Assembly (NCBI GenBank): GCA_016271365.2
Contig: CM057454.1
Location: forward strand, 458,643,501-458,707,500
Length of the DNA: 64,000 bases
Direction of reading: 5' to 3'
Origin: Neoceratodus forsteri
Taxonomy: Eukaryota > Chordata > Ceratodontiformes > Ceratodontidae
The position numbers and the translations under genes were made by a program. The notes under the pieces are model-generated. The model worked only from the letters and a program-made list of their open reading frames with translations. It did no database searches and had not been told where the DNA came from. This document shows, one piece after another, positions 11,593-23,103 of the stretch (its first letter is position 1; every line of letters starts with the position of its first letter).

Positions 11593-11692
11593 TGGAAGGG
11601 CTTTAGCTCGTGGTTTAATGAGGGGGAATAACTCCACCCATCATCACTATTTGAGCATGCCTCCAAACACACACAAGTGCTTAGTTTGTTCA
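11593..11692 (+). repeat. Split direct repeat A1
   Basis: Contains GGGCTTTAGCTCGTGG, GAGGGGGAATAACTCCACCC and AAGTGCTTAGTTTGTTCAG, each with a near-identical partner in A2. Similarity ends abruptly near 11692. Confidence 0.85.
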
Positions 11693-12559
11693 GGACTGAG
11701 CCACTGTGTGGTTTGTGGCTGTGCTTTTACTCCCTGCTTGCATTCTATTTCACTGTCCGTTTGTCTCCTACTTTATTTTTGCCTCTACTTGTGTGTGTCT
11801 CCTCTCCCTCATTTCATTCTTTCTTTTCCCCTCTCCCTTTCACTATTTGCGGCTGTGAGCTGCCTAGTTGCCCCCCCTTGTTCTTCTTTCTTCTGTTGTC
11901 TTCATTGGCTCCTTGCCTCCCTGCCTGCTCCTTGTCTCCTTTCCCTGTTCCCTGTCTCACCGCTTTGCAGTCCTCAGTGTCTCCTTTCTCTTCTCATCCC
12001 CCCTCCCCGCCAATTCTCATACCTTGTTTGTTGCTTATGTTGTTCCTTTGGGGGTTCTTTTCCTCTGTTGTCTCGCTCTCCATTTGCTGCCTGTGTCTCC
12101 CTCTTTCTTTTGGGTCTGTGCTCTGTGACGTCACTGCCCGGCATTCCTCTGTCACTACCCTACTGCTCTTCTCCCTTGCTGCCCTATCTCTCCTGCTTCT
12201 TTCCAGCCATATGACCTTCATTGCTCTTGTCCTCACTCATATGGAGGAGTCTTCGCTTCAGCACTGCCATTTCTCCTGGCTGATTCCAGTGCTCGGTGCT
12301 GCGACCTCCTCAGCATTACCTGAGGACTAGAGATCAACTTTAATGGGATAGTCCCAATTTTTGGACCTCACCTCTACTGATATTACCAGATGTTTTGGAT
12401 CCTGACCTCCTGTATTGGTTCATGGATTACATTTAAAGAGACAGTAGCTATCCACAGAGACTGCAAAACCCAGTGTCGGTTCTTGTCTGATCTCCTCTGG
12501 ATAAACCCGTGAACAGCTTATAGCTGCAGACAGGTCTCCATTGCTACCAGGATTGCCTC

Positions 12560-12905
12560 CTTCCACCCACATTAAGGTTAGCATTACCATTCACCTTCCA
12601 CTGCTAGGCGATCTAAGTAGCAATCCAGTTCTCATACTTGCTCACCTTCCACACATGTGAACATCTTATGTTCCAGCATCCATCTCAAAGCCCGCCATCT
12701 GCTGACCCACGTGGAGGCTGTACCATTACTGCCTCCCCACTTCATGTCTAAGAGCAGGTCCCTAGCATCTAGGTATACCTTAGACCTACATGGAGGTCTT
12801 GTTCGTTACCATCTCAGGTCCTCCACAAAGACCATCATCGTCGACCTATGTGGAGGTCATCCGAGCACGCTTCCCCATTCTTCCTATGTGGAGGTCTCAA
12901 AGTAT
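12560..12905 (+). repeat. Dispersed GACCTAYGTGGAGGTC-type motif array
   Basis: Variants occur near 12705, 12784, 12845 and 12886, and again near 14529 and 14567. The clean copies are small inverted repeats: GACCT, six bases, AGGTC. In one frame they encode a recurring (T/S)YVEV. Flanking sequence varies, so this is a short-motif array rather than a simple tandem repeat. Confidence 0.6.
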
Positions 12906-13126
12906 GCAGCTTTCTCAGTCCCCTTCTCCAGTTTAACACTACTGCTATGTAGTCAGCTTAACTTCAGAGGCACTCCTGTTTTTCCTCATCCAAGGATACC
13001 ATGGCTGACTCACCATCGGGTAACCCTTCACCTGACCCCCCCAGGAGAGTACGTCAGTGAATCCTCCACCTTTATTAGAACCACCAGCCCATCAAAAATG
13101 ACCTATCACGCTACCCTTTAAAGGAC

Positions 13127-14205
13127 TGGACCATTCCCCACCTCATAACTGAACTTAAGAAACTAGGCATTTCTCATTCACCTTTCGCCAAGAAACAGGA
13201 ACTGTTTAACTTATTCCTCATGGCTAAATCCAGTCGAGGAAACACTCCTCCTCCTAACAAGCTATGTCCCCAGCCTGTGCCTGATGTGTATGCTGAGCTC
13301 CGCAATCTTCTGTCTCCTTTGACTTCTTTCCTTTTGGATGTCCAGACTCACCTAATTTCTCAGAAGCCCACCTGCCTGCACACCAGCCACCCAATCCTGC
13401 TCTAATGGACATGAGTGCTCACCTCTCATCTCTTGAGGCTCGTGTTGGTGTGCAGTCCTTCCTGCCTCCTCCTCTTGGCTTGCCTGCCTCCCTGCTTACC
13501 AGCTCATCCCACCCTACCATGGTTTTGCTTCCTGTCCCCTTTTCCTCCATTGGTCCATCAGCTTCAGCTTCAGCTTCGCCTTCTCCTCAAGATCCTGATC
13601 CTTCCCATGTGGCTGCTCCTCTGCCTATGATATCGCCCATGCACCGTCCTGAGTCACCTGCGCAAGGATGTTATTGAGGGGAGGATGTCAATTTAATTTC
13701 CCACCTTATTTCCTCCCACAACTCTCTTGAGAACAGGGTTGTCTTGTGTGGTGAAATTTCAGTGGTGTTGAAGTCCAAGGACCCCAGGCTCGCCAAGAAA
13801 TTGACTATCCTAGAATTCGTCCTTGCCTTCAGCCTCCATAGGGACATCATCTGCTCTGCATTCCACTCACAGCGTCAGGAACTGGACTCATACCTTTACC
13901 TTTTGGTGGATTTGGGGATCACATATGGGGGCACTCATTTTTATGACTACCACCATTCCTTTTCTTCTAAAGCAGCAGCCGCCTTAGCCCACTTCAATAC
14001 AAGGCTCGACTGGTCCATTCTAGACAACAAATTATTTTGCCACCATTTTGCAGGTCATCAAGCCCTATCCTGCCAGCTCTGCGGCTCTTATTCACATTTT
14101 TCCTCACTACGCTTGTGTTCAGTCTCTCAGTCACCTGATCCTCCTCAACGATCTTGCCTGGGGACTCAGTTCCTGCCTCCTCAAGTCTTACTCGCACCAT
14201 TCTGA
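13127..14205 (+). pseudogene. Gag-like protein of the Ngaro-like element
   Basis: A first segment (13127-13402) encodes PHLITELKKLGISHSPFAKK and then LFNLF, similar to a SAP-like helix-extended-helix. After a frame change, 13405-14205 is open apart from one TGA near 13675. It encodes a Ser/Pro-rich linker, then ILEFVLAFSLHRDI, FYDYHHSFSSKAAAAL, RLDWSILDNKLF and a candidate Cys/His knuckle with CQLC, His four residues on and Cys seven further. The combination of a FYDYH.SFS block, a DWS block and a terminal knuckle fits DIRS/Ngaro gag-like proteins as I recall them; this was not checked by alignment. The frame change and stop make it non-functional. Confidence 0.6.
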
Positions 14206-14219
14206 ATCCTAGTGCTCTT

Positions 14220-14800
14220 CCTCGCACCAGCCACGATTGACATAGTTGACCAGTAACCTACGTGGGAAACCAAGCAGTCTGCAACTGCTTCAGTATGACC
14301 AGCTGCAGTGTCTATGGTTGTCACTACCTTCATGCATGCAGCTTTTGTAGCGAGGCCCATTCCAGGGCCAATTGCTTCAACTAACTCAAGAGCAACAACT
14401 TCATCTCCACCACAGCTATTTGTTCCATCACTTCTAGCAGCTTCTCTGAACCCAGCTAACTCTCTATTAATCATCTCCAGAGTTCCTATCATCTGCTGCT
14501 GCATCTCACCCTGTGCCTTCCTATGTCTGACCTATGTGGAGGTCTCACTCATTTCCAGCTTGGCCCACGTGGAGCCCTCGATTCGTTGCATAAACATTTC
14601 CAGGTTCTCAGTCATCTGTTGTTTGACTCCATCCTGGACCTGTCCTATATCATTGTACTGTACTGTACCTGCATGTCCCTGCTTCATGGAACTCTCCGAG
14701 AATTGTCTGCCTGGAAGAATATTCCAAGATATGAAGAAATCAGTGATGCCTATCCATCCCAATTTCATTTTCCTCCAAACTCTGAGTTCATATTCCATAG
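14220..14800 (-). other. Antisense-readable repeated helix segment, unassigned
   Basis: On the minus strand 14181-14504 encodes MQQQMIGTLEMINRELAGF and 14532-14798 encodes VKQQMTENLEMFMQRIEG. These are similar enough to suggest an old duplication of about 220 bases. The plus strand shows matching words (TCATCTG.TG, ACCTATGTGGAGG). It may be part of the Ngaro-like interior or a separate insertion. Confidence 0.35.
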
Positions 14801-14950
14801 CTATAAGGTTCTCTCCTCTTGGTTTGGGCAGAGGAAGGGCAGTTCAGCAGCCATGGTTCCTCATAGGTTTCCCCCACAGCGGGTTTTCCTCTCCTGCTTG
14901 CTGCCGTTCAGAATCTCTGAGTTGGAGGAGGTTTTCACGTTACTTTCTTT

Positions 14951-15066
14951 TGGGCCCTCATTTTCCCCTGATCCTGGCCTCTCAACAAAAGAGTGAGAAT
15001 GAATAAAGCCAAAGTACAATCACAATCATAAGTTTGCACAAGCACAAGTTATCCACACACATTGAA
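14951..15066 (+). repeat. Split direct repeat B1
   Basis: Starts TGGGCCCTCATTTTCCCC and includes ATAAGTTTGCACAAGCACAA and CACACATTGAAT. It is followed directly by A2 and matched by B2 at 15222-15340. Confidence 0.85.
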
Positions 15067-15169
15067 TGGGAGGGCTTTAGCCCATGGTACAGTGAGGGGG
15101 AATAACTCCACCCACCATCACTATTTGAACATGCCTCTAAACACACTCAAGTGCTTAGTTCGTTCAGAC
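15067..15169 (+). repeat. Split direct repeat A2
   Basis: Second copy of A1, abutting B1 on its left. Similarity to A1 ends at GTTCAG near 15168. Confidence 0.85.
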
Positions 15170-15221
15170 ACCCTCCATCCCCTCACCTTCCCCTTCTCTG
15201 CACTCTTCTCATCCCTTATGC

Positions 15222-15340
15222 TGGGCCCTCATTTCCCCCCCGATGCTGGCCTCTAGACAAAAGGGTGGTAATGAGTAAAGCCTAAGTAAACTCACAATTA
15301 TAAGTTTGCACAAGCACAAGTTATTCCCACACACTGAATC
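15222..15340 (+). repeat. Split direct repeat B2, 3' end of element
   Basis: Second copy of B1. It ends near CACACACTGAATCATT, which sets the right boundary of the Ngaro-like element. Confidence 0.8.
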
Positions 15341-15952
15341 ATTACTTTGGTGTACTTTGTCAGATGAGAGGGCAGTCCAAAAGTGTTGGTTTGGGCATTT
15401 GGTACTTGGGGCTCCAGCAGTGAGACCAATGCTGACTGAAGTTGGAGATAGCTCCAGTGATAATGCTTTGGTAAGTTGCATTGAGTGGTCAGTTGTTGAA
15501 AGGACTTTAATACTCCACTGCCTTCTCAATGAGATAGCTGAGTGAGTTGATTCCGTTCATCTTCCAGTCTTTCAAGTAAACAGTTTCCCATTTCCCGTGC
15601 CAGAGGGGCAGGACCAGGAATTTTTTCAGAGTCCAGCTTGCTGGTTTTGCTGCTTGGTGCCATGCCTGAAAAGAATAGCTTGGCTAAAGATGCCGCAGCC
15701 ATACAGCGCTGACCACAAACAGAGTCGGGCAAAACACTGACCTGTCAGGAACAGTGCACCCATTGGAAACAATGGGTGTTTATTTTTTATTTTTGAGGGG
15801 GGCTTCACCCTCACACCTCCCAAGTGGGGGTCTTCACCCCCACACCCCCTGTAACTTAAATAACTAACTCAGGGTGGGCTTCAGGGATGGGGAGAAACTT
15901 GGGAGGGAGTTTTTTAATTCTCAGAAAAAGTTGTAGCAGGAGAGACCTGGGT
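15341..15952. other. Unassigned sequence
   Basis: No coding domain is seen. A short duplicated phrase around CTTCACCCTCACACC and CTTCACCCCCACACC is present near 15810-15850. Nothing else can be supported. Confidence 0.4.
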
Positions 15953-16090
15953 GGGGGGGGGACCCAACCATGGTCCCAGGTCTCCTGAATGTGCCATGTG
16001 CTGTGCCCTAGCCACTCCACCATGGGAGTGGCTCAACCAGACACCCAGCACATGGTACATGGCACCTTCTCCACTCTTCAGTCTGGCATA
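15953..16090 (-). mobile_element. tRNA-headed SINE, minus strand
   Basis: Minus strand: GGTGGAGTGGCTAGGGCA (A-box-like), then CAGGAGACCTGGGACC and GGTTGGGTCCC (B-box-like) at tRNA spacing, followed by a run of C. The GGAGACCTGGG phrase also occurs in the MIR-like SINE at 58864. Confidence 0.65.
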
Positions 16091-16294
16091 CAGTGACAGG
16101 GGTAGCGGTATTCCCCTACCCCTGTTCTACCCCTGTCGCTGTACATACCAGTGCTGTCTATACAGTGCGGTTAATACTGTGCTGTCTTACATGCGTGATA
16201 TTGACTCAGTACCATTTACCAGCAGTTTACCCAGAATAATTTCCTCTCAGGCTACCCACTTGTACCTTCTGTGCTCTTGGGGTTCCAGAGTTGC

Positions 16295-19020
16295 TTAAGG
16301 TAACTGGTGGTTTGCCTGAGCAATGCGTTGAGACCATAGTGAGAGAGATAAAAGCCCCTTGACAGACTCCTGCATTATTTTCTTGTGGTTGAGATGCCTG
16401 GGACCTGGGCCCCAGAAGAAACTTAGCATGTCTTTGTGCAACTTTGCAATGCTTTGCTGGTTCAGGTTGATAGCCATATTATCCAGGACATATTGGATCC
16501 TGGGCACCACCATCATTTTATAAGCATTTATCCTACTTAATGGGGTAAGTTTAGGTGGTTCCATATTATCTTCTCCCTGTCCTGTCTGCCTTTAGGGGTT
16601 CTAGGTTATTCTTGCCCAGCTGGGTTAGGTTCCAGGAGATGTTTATGCCCAGATGTTTTACCTGGTTAGGGTGCCACTTTTAAGTTACAGGGAAAACCCA
16701 GATGTTAGGCTATGGATCTCTGAGATGGTAGGAGGAGAGATTTGGCCAGGTTAACCTTATAACCTGATAGCCTTGCATAGGATTCTGTCAGTTTCACAAG
16801 GTGTGGAATAGAACACTGGGGCTCCATCAGGATGAGCATGATGTCATCTGCAAAGGCCATGACCTTATGTTCCTCTCCTTTGTTGATTCCTCTTACGTTG
16901 GGGTGTTGGTGTATAGCCTGTAAAAGTGACTCCAGTGAGAGGATGAAGAGGAGTGTGGAAAGCGGGCAGCCCTCTCTGGTATACCTCCCTAGAGGAAGAC
17001 TGGGGATGGAAAGCAATTGTTTGTCACCGAGGTAGCCACTCACTTGTATAGGCCTGAGTCCCACTTTCTGATGTTGGGACCAAAGACAAATCTTTTTAAG
17101 ATATGAAACAGAAATCCCTACTCCACCTGGTCAAATGCCTTTTCAGTGTCTAACAATAGAAGGATAGCCAGTGGGCAGGGATGTGAAGCCTTCCATAGGA
17201 AGTTAATAAGACATCTGATGTTATCTGTGCCCAAATGAAGCCTACTTGGTCTGTATCCACTAGCCTGCCACTACCTTTTTAACCCATACCGCAATCATCT
17301 TTGCAAAGATTTTGTAGTCTACTGTAATGAGGGAGATGGGATAACAGCTGCTGCATAGTTGTGGGTCCTTTCCTGGTTTTGGGATAAGGGAGATTTGTGC
17401 TCTGCGAATGGATGGTGGCAATTCCCCAGTGGCACATGCCTCCATTTGTGCAGCTGTTAGTGGTTCCATCAGCCTGTCCTGGAAGCAGCTATGGAATTCC
17501 CACAGGTAGTCCATCACTCCCTAGAGCTTTCCCTGTAGGCATGCTGGCTAGGGCAGCAGTCAGCTCTTGTGTTGTAAAGGTTTTTTTAGCCCATTGCATT
17601 GCTTAGGTGAGTGGGTGGGGAGGGCAAGATCAGTCATGAAGGCATTCATTTCCGGCTGTGAGGGTGACATATCAGAGGAGTACAGTTTGAAGAAAAAGTC
17701 CAGGAAGGAGTCATTTATGCTCTTCTGGTCTGTGGCCAAGGGGCCAAGGAGCCATCAGCCTGTCTGAGGGCTTGTGTTCTCGATCTCTGTTGTTGTTTTT
17801 TCGGTAGGTGCTGTAACAGCCTGCCTGGCTTTTCCCCTGTCTCCTAGAAGGCTTGTTGGAATCTGAACAAAGTATATTCACCTTTGGTGAAGATGCAGGT
17901 TATTTTTTATTTTCTTTAGTTTTTGTTAACCCGGGTAAGTGCACTAGCCAGCAAGTGACTATTTTCAGGCTAAACGTAACCCTAGTTCCAACTAGGGCCA
18001 AAAGCCCCGGTCGGTGTAGTCTCACTGAATTTGGCCTCCAGATCTTTAAGTAGGGGTTTCTTGCTCCTTAAAGTCCTTCTCTTTAGTCTTGTTCAGTCTC
18101 AAAGCATGTGCAATGTACTTACCCCGGATGAAAGCCTTAAGAGCATCTCATCTTATGGTGGCTGTGGTGTCTGAGGGCTTGTTAAGCTCCAAAAATTCTT
18201 GGATGTCTCTGACAGTTGTTTGCAGAAATCTGGGTTTTCGATATGGGAAGAACTGAGTTGCCCTTTACCCTGGTGTAATAGTGCCTGGTCTGGCAGGAGC
18301 CATGCAAAGGAGATGGGGCTTGATGGTCACCTTGATTTTAGCTTCCGAGATGTCTGCTATACATCTAGCCGAGGTTAGTCAGAGATCTATTCTGGACTAC
18401 ACTTTGTGGGGATTTGAAAAGAATGTGTAATCCCTCCCTTTGAGATTTATCAGGTAGCACACATCCACCATGCCAGTGTCCTCCACTAATGCCAGCCAGG
18501 CAACTGAGGCCGCGGATCGAGCACCACTTGTCTAGGAACTCATCGAGCACTGTGTTCATGTCACCACCCACTAATAACTGTCCTCTCTCCTTTTCTGCTA
18601 GTGTCTGAGTGAGGTTAGAGAAGAATTTGGTATCAGTCTGGTTAGGTGCATAAACACAGCAGAGGGTGGTCTCCCTTCTCCAGAGCATTTCACCCACCAC
18701 TACATATCTCCCCTCAGGGTCAGAATGGTGAAGGTGCATTTAAAATCCACATCTTTATGAATGAGGATGGCCACCCCTCTACTCTTCGAGTTGAAGGAGC
18801 TACTAAAGAGCTGGGCTACCCACCCTGATTTCAATTTGTCTGTCTCCCGTTACATCAGATGTGTTTCTTGTAGAAAGGTGACTCTAACCCCTAATCTTCT
18901 AAGGTGGTCCAGTATTTTTTGCCTTTTAATGGGGGAGTTAATACCCTTGACATTCAACAAGACAAATTTATTAGGCTTAAAGTTTGTTCTGGGTAGAAGA
19001 TTGATTGATTCTGTGTTCCA
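16295..19020 (-). pseudogene. L1 ORF2 (endonuclease and reverse transcriptase), broken
   Basis: The endonuclease begins near 18970 with LLNVKGINSPIKRQKI and FLQETHL, continues with RGVAILIHKD and CVYAPNQTD, and includes LVGGDMNTVLD. The linker encodes QTLAEKE and ALRQADGSLAP. The RT starts near 17517 with RRAQISLIPKPGKDP and PISLITVDYKIFAK. Motif B appears as REGCPLSTLLF and motif C as MAFADDIMLIL near 16850. GYKVNLAKS and a post-RT block (KLTPLSRINAYKM, LSFFWGPGPRHLNHKK) follow. It is split among at least five frames. A LINE tail of about 100 bases interrupts the linker. Motif A lies in a damaged interval near 17120-17200 and I did not resolve it. Confidence 0.85.
17870..17985 (-). repeat. 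L2-like LINE tail inserted in L1 ORF2
   Basis: Minus strand: GCCTGAAAATAGTCACTTGC, then GTGCACTTACCCGGGTTAAC and an A-rich end. L1-linker coding similarity resumes on both sides, so the tail lies within the L1. It matches the tails at 1695-1771 and 24375-24452. Confidence 0.7.
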
Positions 19021-22000
19021 ATCGTTTTATGAGAAGCAATTAAGAGGGGTTTTGCAGATGATACATGCTGTAGGGGATAGCCCCAATTAAATGTAAAGGT
19101 TCATCTGTAGGGTAGAATGCAGTCTTATGCCATCTGTGACAATATGGGCAAGTTTGGTCAGAGGAGACTCAGGTTCTGTGCTCCACAGCTTTGAAAAATA
19201 TCTTGATCCCAAACAATTGTAACTATAAAATTACTGCTATTAAACAAACACCTGTAACTCAGGTGTTACAAGAAAACCAAATACATGTTAACTGAGTGAA
19301 AAGTTTTATTTTCTTGGTCTTGAAAGAGTGATCTAGGTGGAGTTATAGCCCCCATACCTTACCATCCAGAGACCTAGCGCCTGACATGTGTGTTGTAAAA
19401 CCTTTCCACCTTCAATTTTGTGTCACACCTCGCGGTTACAGTCAAAATCTGTAGACTTGCTTTGTTAGTAGCTCCTTATCTAGGTGTGAGAAGCAAGTGC
19501 AACTGGATTGGAGAGTGTTATAGTAGTAGTCTCAGCTCCTCTCCCAAAATTTCACCTGTCTCATCCAATATGCCCCCATCAAGCAGCATTGGGGGTGGGG
19601 AGTGTTCTCCGAAAGGGAAGGCTAACAATGCACCCACATTGTATATGTGTCCCCTATTGCATACCACAATAATGAGGGGGAAGATGCAGTTTAGATATCA
19701 GTGATTCCAGTGGGGTGTGCACCCGCATACTTTCATGTCAGGGTGTACTCGGGCTATCTATGCCTATCTGGAGCATTTGCGAGGCTGAAGATTGGTACTT
19801 CAGCCACTGAAATGGGGTGGGACAAGGGCATCTCCCCTCCATGCACCGCTCCAGTGTCCCAGCTGGAAGTACTCTTATTCCACCCCCCAGTTGATGGCTT
19901 GCCACTAATTATAAGGGCCACTCTCCCCCTGATAGCAACACAGCTGTGGACTCCTCCCCCATCAGGCAAGGGCCAACTGCAGTCTCTTAAGCTTGTTTCT
20001 GTTCAGGAGGGGCTGATTACCTACTGCTGCTCCTGACCAGTCACTGTCTCACTCCCAGTTATCTAACGTCAAGCCGAGACCAGAAGACAGGACTTTTATC
20101 TGCTTGCGTCCTTGTCGGGATCATGCAGCCCTGATTTTGAGACTCATTTACAGGGGCTATGCCCTTTGCTTACCAATGACCTCCTCCTATCTGGACAGTC
20201 TAGGGCAGAATCCCGACTATCATGAGAGTGGGCTTGAGTGCCCTTCTTATGGGTGGTGACCTACAGCAGGGCATATGTTTTTATCTAGTGGGTGGTGGTC
20301 ATCAGTAAGGGGTCACCTAGCTCCCCATCAGTCTAAACCCTCGTGCCATGGTCTAAGATCAGAAGGGGTTCAACACAGGCTGGCCTGTTGGTGAAGCGAT
20401 AGTGCTACTGCTCGTGACACTGGCCACACATGTTTGGGAATGAACATGAGTCGTTGGGGGCCAGCAAGTGGGAGGTGGATTGAGGATCTCGAAGGATGAT
20501 ATCCTCCACTTCCTCCAGGGAGGGAGGGCCACCTGCTTCACTGCGATACAGCCACCTGGGTGACCACAGGTAGCAGTGCAGATGGAGCAGCTTATGGGTG
20601 GGAGGACATAGGCGGGTGCCACACTGCACACGCTCATATGTGCACATGATTGGCATACCCTAATGCCAATGTCCTGAAGTAATGGTGAGTTACCAGGAAA
20701 AATCCCAGTGGCTGGATGAATGCTAACTTCACCCTGCAGGTCCCACACCTAGCTTCTCAGGCCCTGCATCCCAGAACTGGATCCGTGTGCAGCCATGGTT
20801 TTGGAGGACCCCGCTACCCCCCACCAGGGGAGAGCTCTGGAGGAATGCAGGATAGCAGGCAAGTCCCAAGGGATGCCAGTGTGATGAGACTGGGGAGAGG
20901 CAGAGCAAGATGGGGGCCAACCGGTGAGGGGAGGAAAAAAAAAGGAAGAGGTTCAACATGAATTGGTGGGGTGATTAACACACAGGATCCATAGATGAAG
21001 AGTCAATACTTTCCCAGTATCCAGACCTTGTCCCCCATGCTGTGTCAGTTAAGTGCCTACGAGGTGGTTAGGGGTGTGAGCCATCTGTATACATTATATC
21101 TGCCTAGTGTCTCACAGAGCTGCACGACTGAGGTGGCACAGCGAGTGGTTGCTATGGGGCAAGGGCAGAGCTACATGTGATTAGCCAGTACTGTGCTGCT
21201 TTATGTTGTCAGCACCCTAGCAACTTCCTGCCTTTTCTGCCAGACTACTACCTTCCCTCACAGCCATCAGTGCAGCCTATTAATAATTAACAAAGTCCCA
21301 GCTTTCTTGTAACTGCTTTTGTAATTTTGCAGCCCCGAGCACTTTGTCTAATCTGGTGTCTCTCAGAATTGGGCCCCTTGGATGTGGTCCATCTCTACTG
21401 TCTCCATTACCCCTGTCCTGTCCTGAGTGTGCCAGGATAACTACATGAGTGCATCAGGGTGTAGGAGTCAGGAACCAAAAAAGGGGAGGTGAGGACCGTT
21501 CTCCGGGGTTGGGGGGGGCTGCTATATTCAACCGTGTCACGTAACTGTTTCAAACCATGGTAACTACAGAATAAAAAAAAAAATCAAACGAGAAAAGAAT
21601 ACACTTCCAAGTTCATTATAGCTCAAAATTAGCAAGAGTTCACTGAAGATTTTCTGGAACAGGACTCAAGTACGATAGTTTCTTCCCAATTTCAGAACAG
21701 CCCAGTCAAGGGTAGAGTCATGAGACACTGCATCTTCTGCTATTTCAGGGTCCAAGACCATGTCCGCCTAGGTTAGTTTTCAGTCAGTGGTCGAAGTATT
21801 GGGGGTGGTGCCATCTGCTTACTCAAGTAACCACCAGTTGCAATGTGCTCCTCCCTTCCTGCCCTGCCCGCTTAGGTACTGGTTCCCCTAACATGCCTGA
21901 GCCATGCAAGGATGATCCCAGTTCAAGGCTGCCATACCTCCTAAAAGCTGAGCTTGACTCCATGAACTTCATCCACTCCTTGACCTTGGATATCTTAGTT

Positions 22001-22041
22001 CAAGTGGTCTGCCAGTCCATTTCTGAGACAACAGTAGTAGT
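19021..22041. other. L1 inter-ORF region plus insertions
   Basis: No coding domain is supported in either strand. The interval contains a tRNA-headed SINE (20378-20660) and many C-rich tracts. Part is presumably L1 inter-ORF sequence; the rest cannot be assigned. The open frames at 19701-20036 and 20359-20748 show no domains. Confidence 0.45.
20378..20660 (+). mobile_element. tRNA-headed SINE, second copy
   Basis: The head CTGTTGGTGAAGCGATAGTG is followed by a weak B box (TGTTTGGGAATGAAC) and the central block GATTGAGGATCTCGAAGGAT, then GATATCCTCC. The central block is shared with the SINE at 7602-8092. The right end is uncertain. Confidence 0.5.
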
Positions 22042-22891
22042 TCATGGGTAGGTGGTGTGGGCTGGACCCTGGACATGGTTTTTACCTGCAGACATCTGTT
22101 TCTTAGGAATGACAGTTTTTTCTTGAGAACAGAGGCTTTTTTCTTTCTCTGGCCAATGTTTTTGAATGTATCTGGCAGCCTCCTGAGGTGTCTCAAACAA
22201 GTTTGACACCCCATTTCTCCCAAGTTTAAGACTGGCTGGATACTGTAACTGATAGGGTACCAACAATTCTTGAAACACTTTTCACACGGGGCATACTCTT
22301 TCCTCTTTGCAGCCAGTTCTGATGAGTAATCATTAAATATGAGGATCTGATGACCTTCCCAAACCAATGTTCATTTTCTCTTGCCAGTGTGGGAATTCTC
22401 TCCTTTTCTGGGAAATGGAAGAGCTTGACCAGAATTGTTTATGGTCTGCTGCCGGCCTTGGAGGGTGTGCCAGGGTCCGGTAACCCCTTTCAGTTTTCAG
22501 GGCTGGCCACCAAGAATAATGCAACAACTTTGGTAATTCATTCTGGAGAAAAGGGCAGGATCTGACTTTTCCACACCCTCTGGGAAGCTTAGGATCCAGA
22601 TATTATTCCAGCGGCTTCTATTTTCATCATCTTCTGCCCTTGTCCATGAAGTCCCCACCAGCTGCTCCAGTTCTTGAATTTTGGCTTCGTGCCTACTGTT
22701 TTTATCATTTATGTAAGACAGAAATGCATCAGTGTTCCTTGTTTATTCTGTAGAGTTGTTACTTTGTTTTGCAGATCTGCTACAGCTGTTTTAAAAGAAG
22801 AAATCTCATTTAGCACCTGCTAGAGAATTCCTTTCTGGATCAACCCATTACTCACTGACATTGGAGCCTCTGGCGTCACCATGGTCATCAT
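22042..22891 (-). pseudogene. L1 ORF1 (RNA-binding chaperone-like), broken
   Basis: The reading starts at an ATG near 22891. A coiled-coil-like stretch (ISSFKTAVADLQSKVTTL) is followed by the link region KIEAAGIISGS and SQRVWKSQI. An RRM-like part includes PPRPAADHKQFW. The C-terminal domain encodes SSELAAKRKEYAP, YQLQYPASLKLGR and FETPQEAARYIQKHW, and ends near 22042. This order, coiled coil, RRM, C-terminal domain, is that of L1 ORF1 proteins that bind element RNA as trimers. At least four frame changes and several stops break it. Confidence 0.8.
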
Positions 22892-23094
22892 TCTGCTGCT
22901 GAGAGAAGAGTGAAGAAGCTAAATCTTTGACACAGATTTCTCTGGCTAAGAGTAAGCTAGGTAAGATCCAAAAAAGAATTTAATTTTGAAAAAATGTACT
23001 GAAATGAAGTCTGCAACCTAAGATATTAGCTTTTAGTCTGATTTCAGATGATTTTGGATATTTTAGAAGGTCATCAGGAGCTGCAGTTTATGTT

Positions 23095-23103
23095 GCCATC
23101 TTG
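23095..23103 (-). promoter_or_regulatory. YY1-type site at L1 5' end
   Basis: Minus strand CAAGATGGC, matching the YY1 core. Human L1 begins with a CCAAGATGGC site that directs YY1-dependent start choice. Here the site lies about 200 bases upstream of ORF1, at the presumed first bases of the element. Confidence 0.45.

Larger units (their letters stand above)
11593..15340 (+). mobile_element. Ngaro-like (DIRS-order) retroelement with split direct repeats
   Basis: Four repeat pieces are arranged A1 (11593), internal region, B1 (14951), A2 (15067), B2 (15222). The two A copies look about 85-90% identical over roughly 100 bases, and the B copies are similarly alike over about 115 bases. This split-direct-repeat order is the known hallmark of Ngaro-type tyrosine-recombinase retroelements, which replicate without an LTR integrase. 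The internal region holds a gag-like frame. No RT, RNase H or tyrosine recombinase is visible, so this copy is internally deleted or non-autonomous. A long pyrimidine-rich stretch (11700-12350) sits between A1 and the gag-like frame. No target duplication is seen, as expected for this order. Confidence 0.72.

Noticed and set aside
11456..12330. Open frames of 252 and 217 codons on the plus strand
   Set aside because: The stretch is pyrimidine-rich and the products are Leu/Ser/Cys/Phe-rich with overlapping frames in all phases. It begins at the junction of two elements and includes repeat A1. This is composition, not a membrane protein gene.
11593..15169. A1/A2 as a pair of ordinary LTRs
   Set aside because: A2 is preceded and followed by the B repeats and the ends lack TG...CA and a target duplication; the interleaved order fits split direct repeats better.
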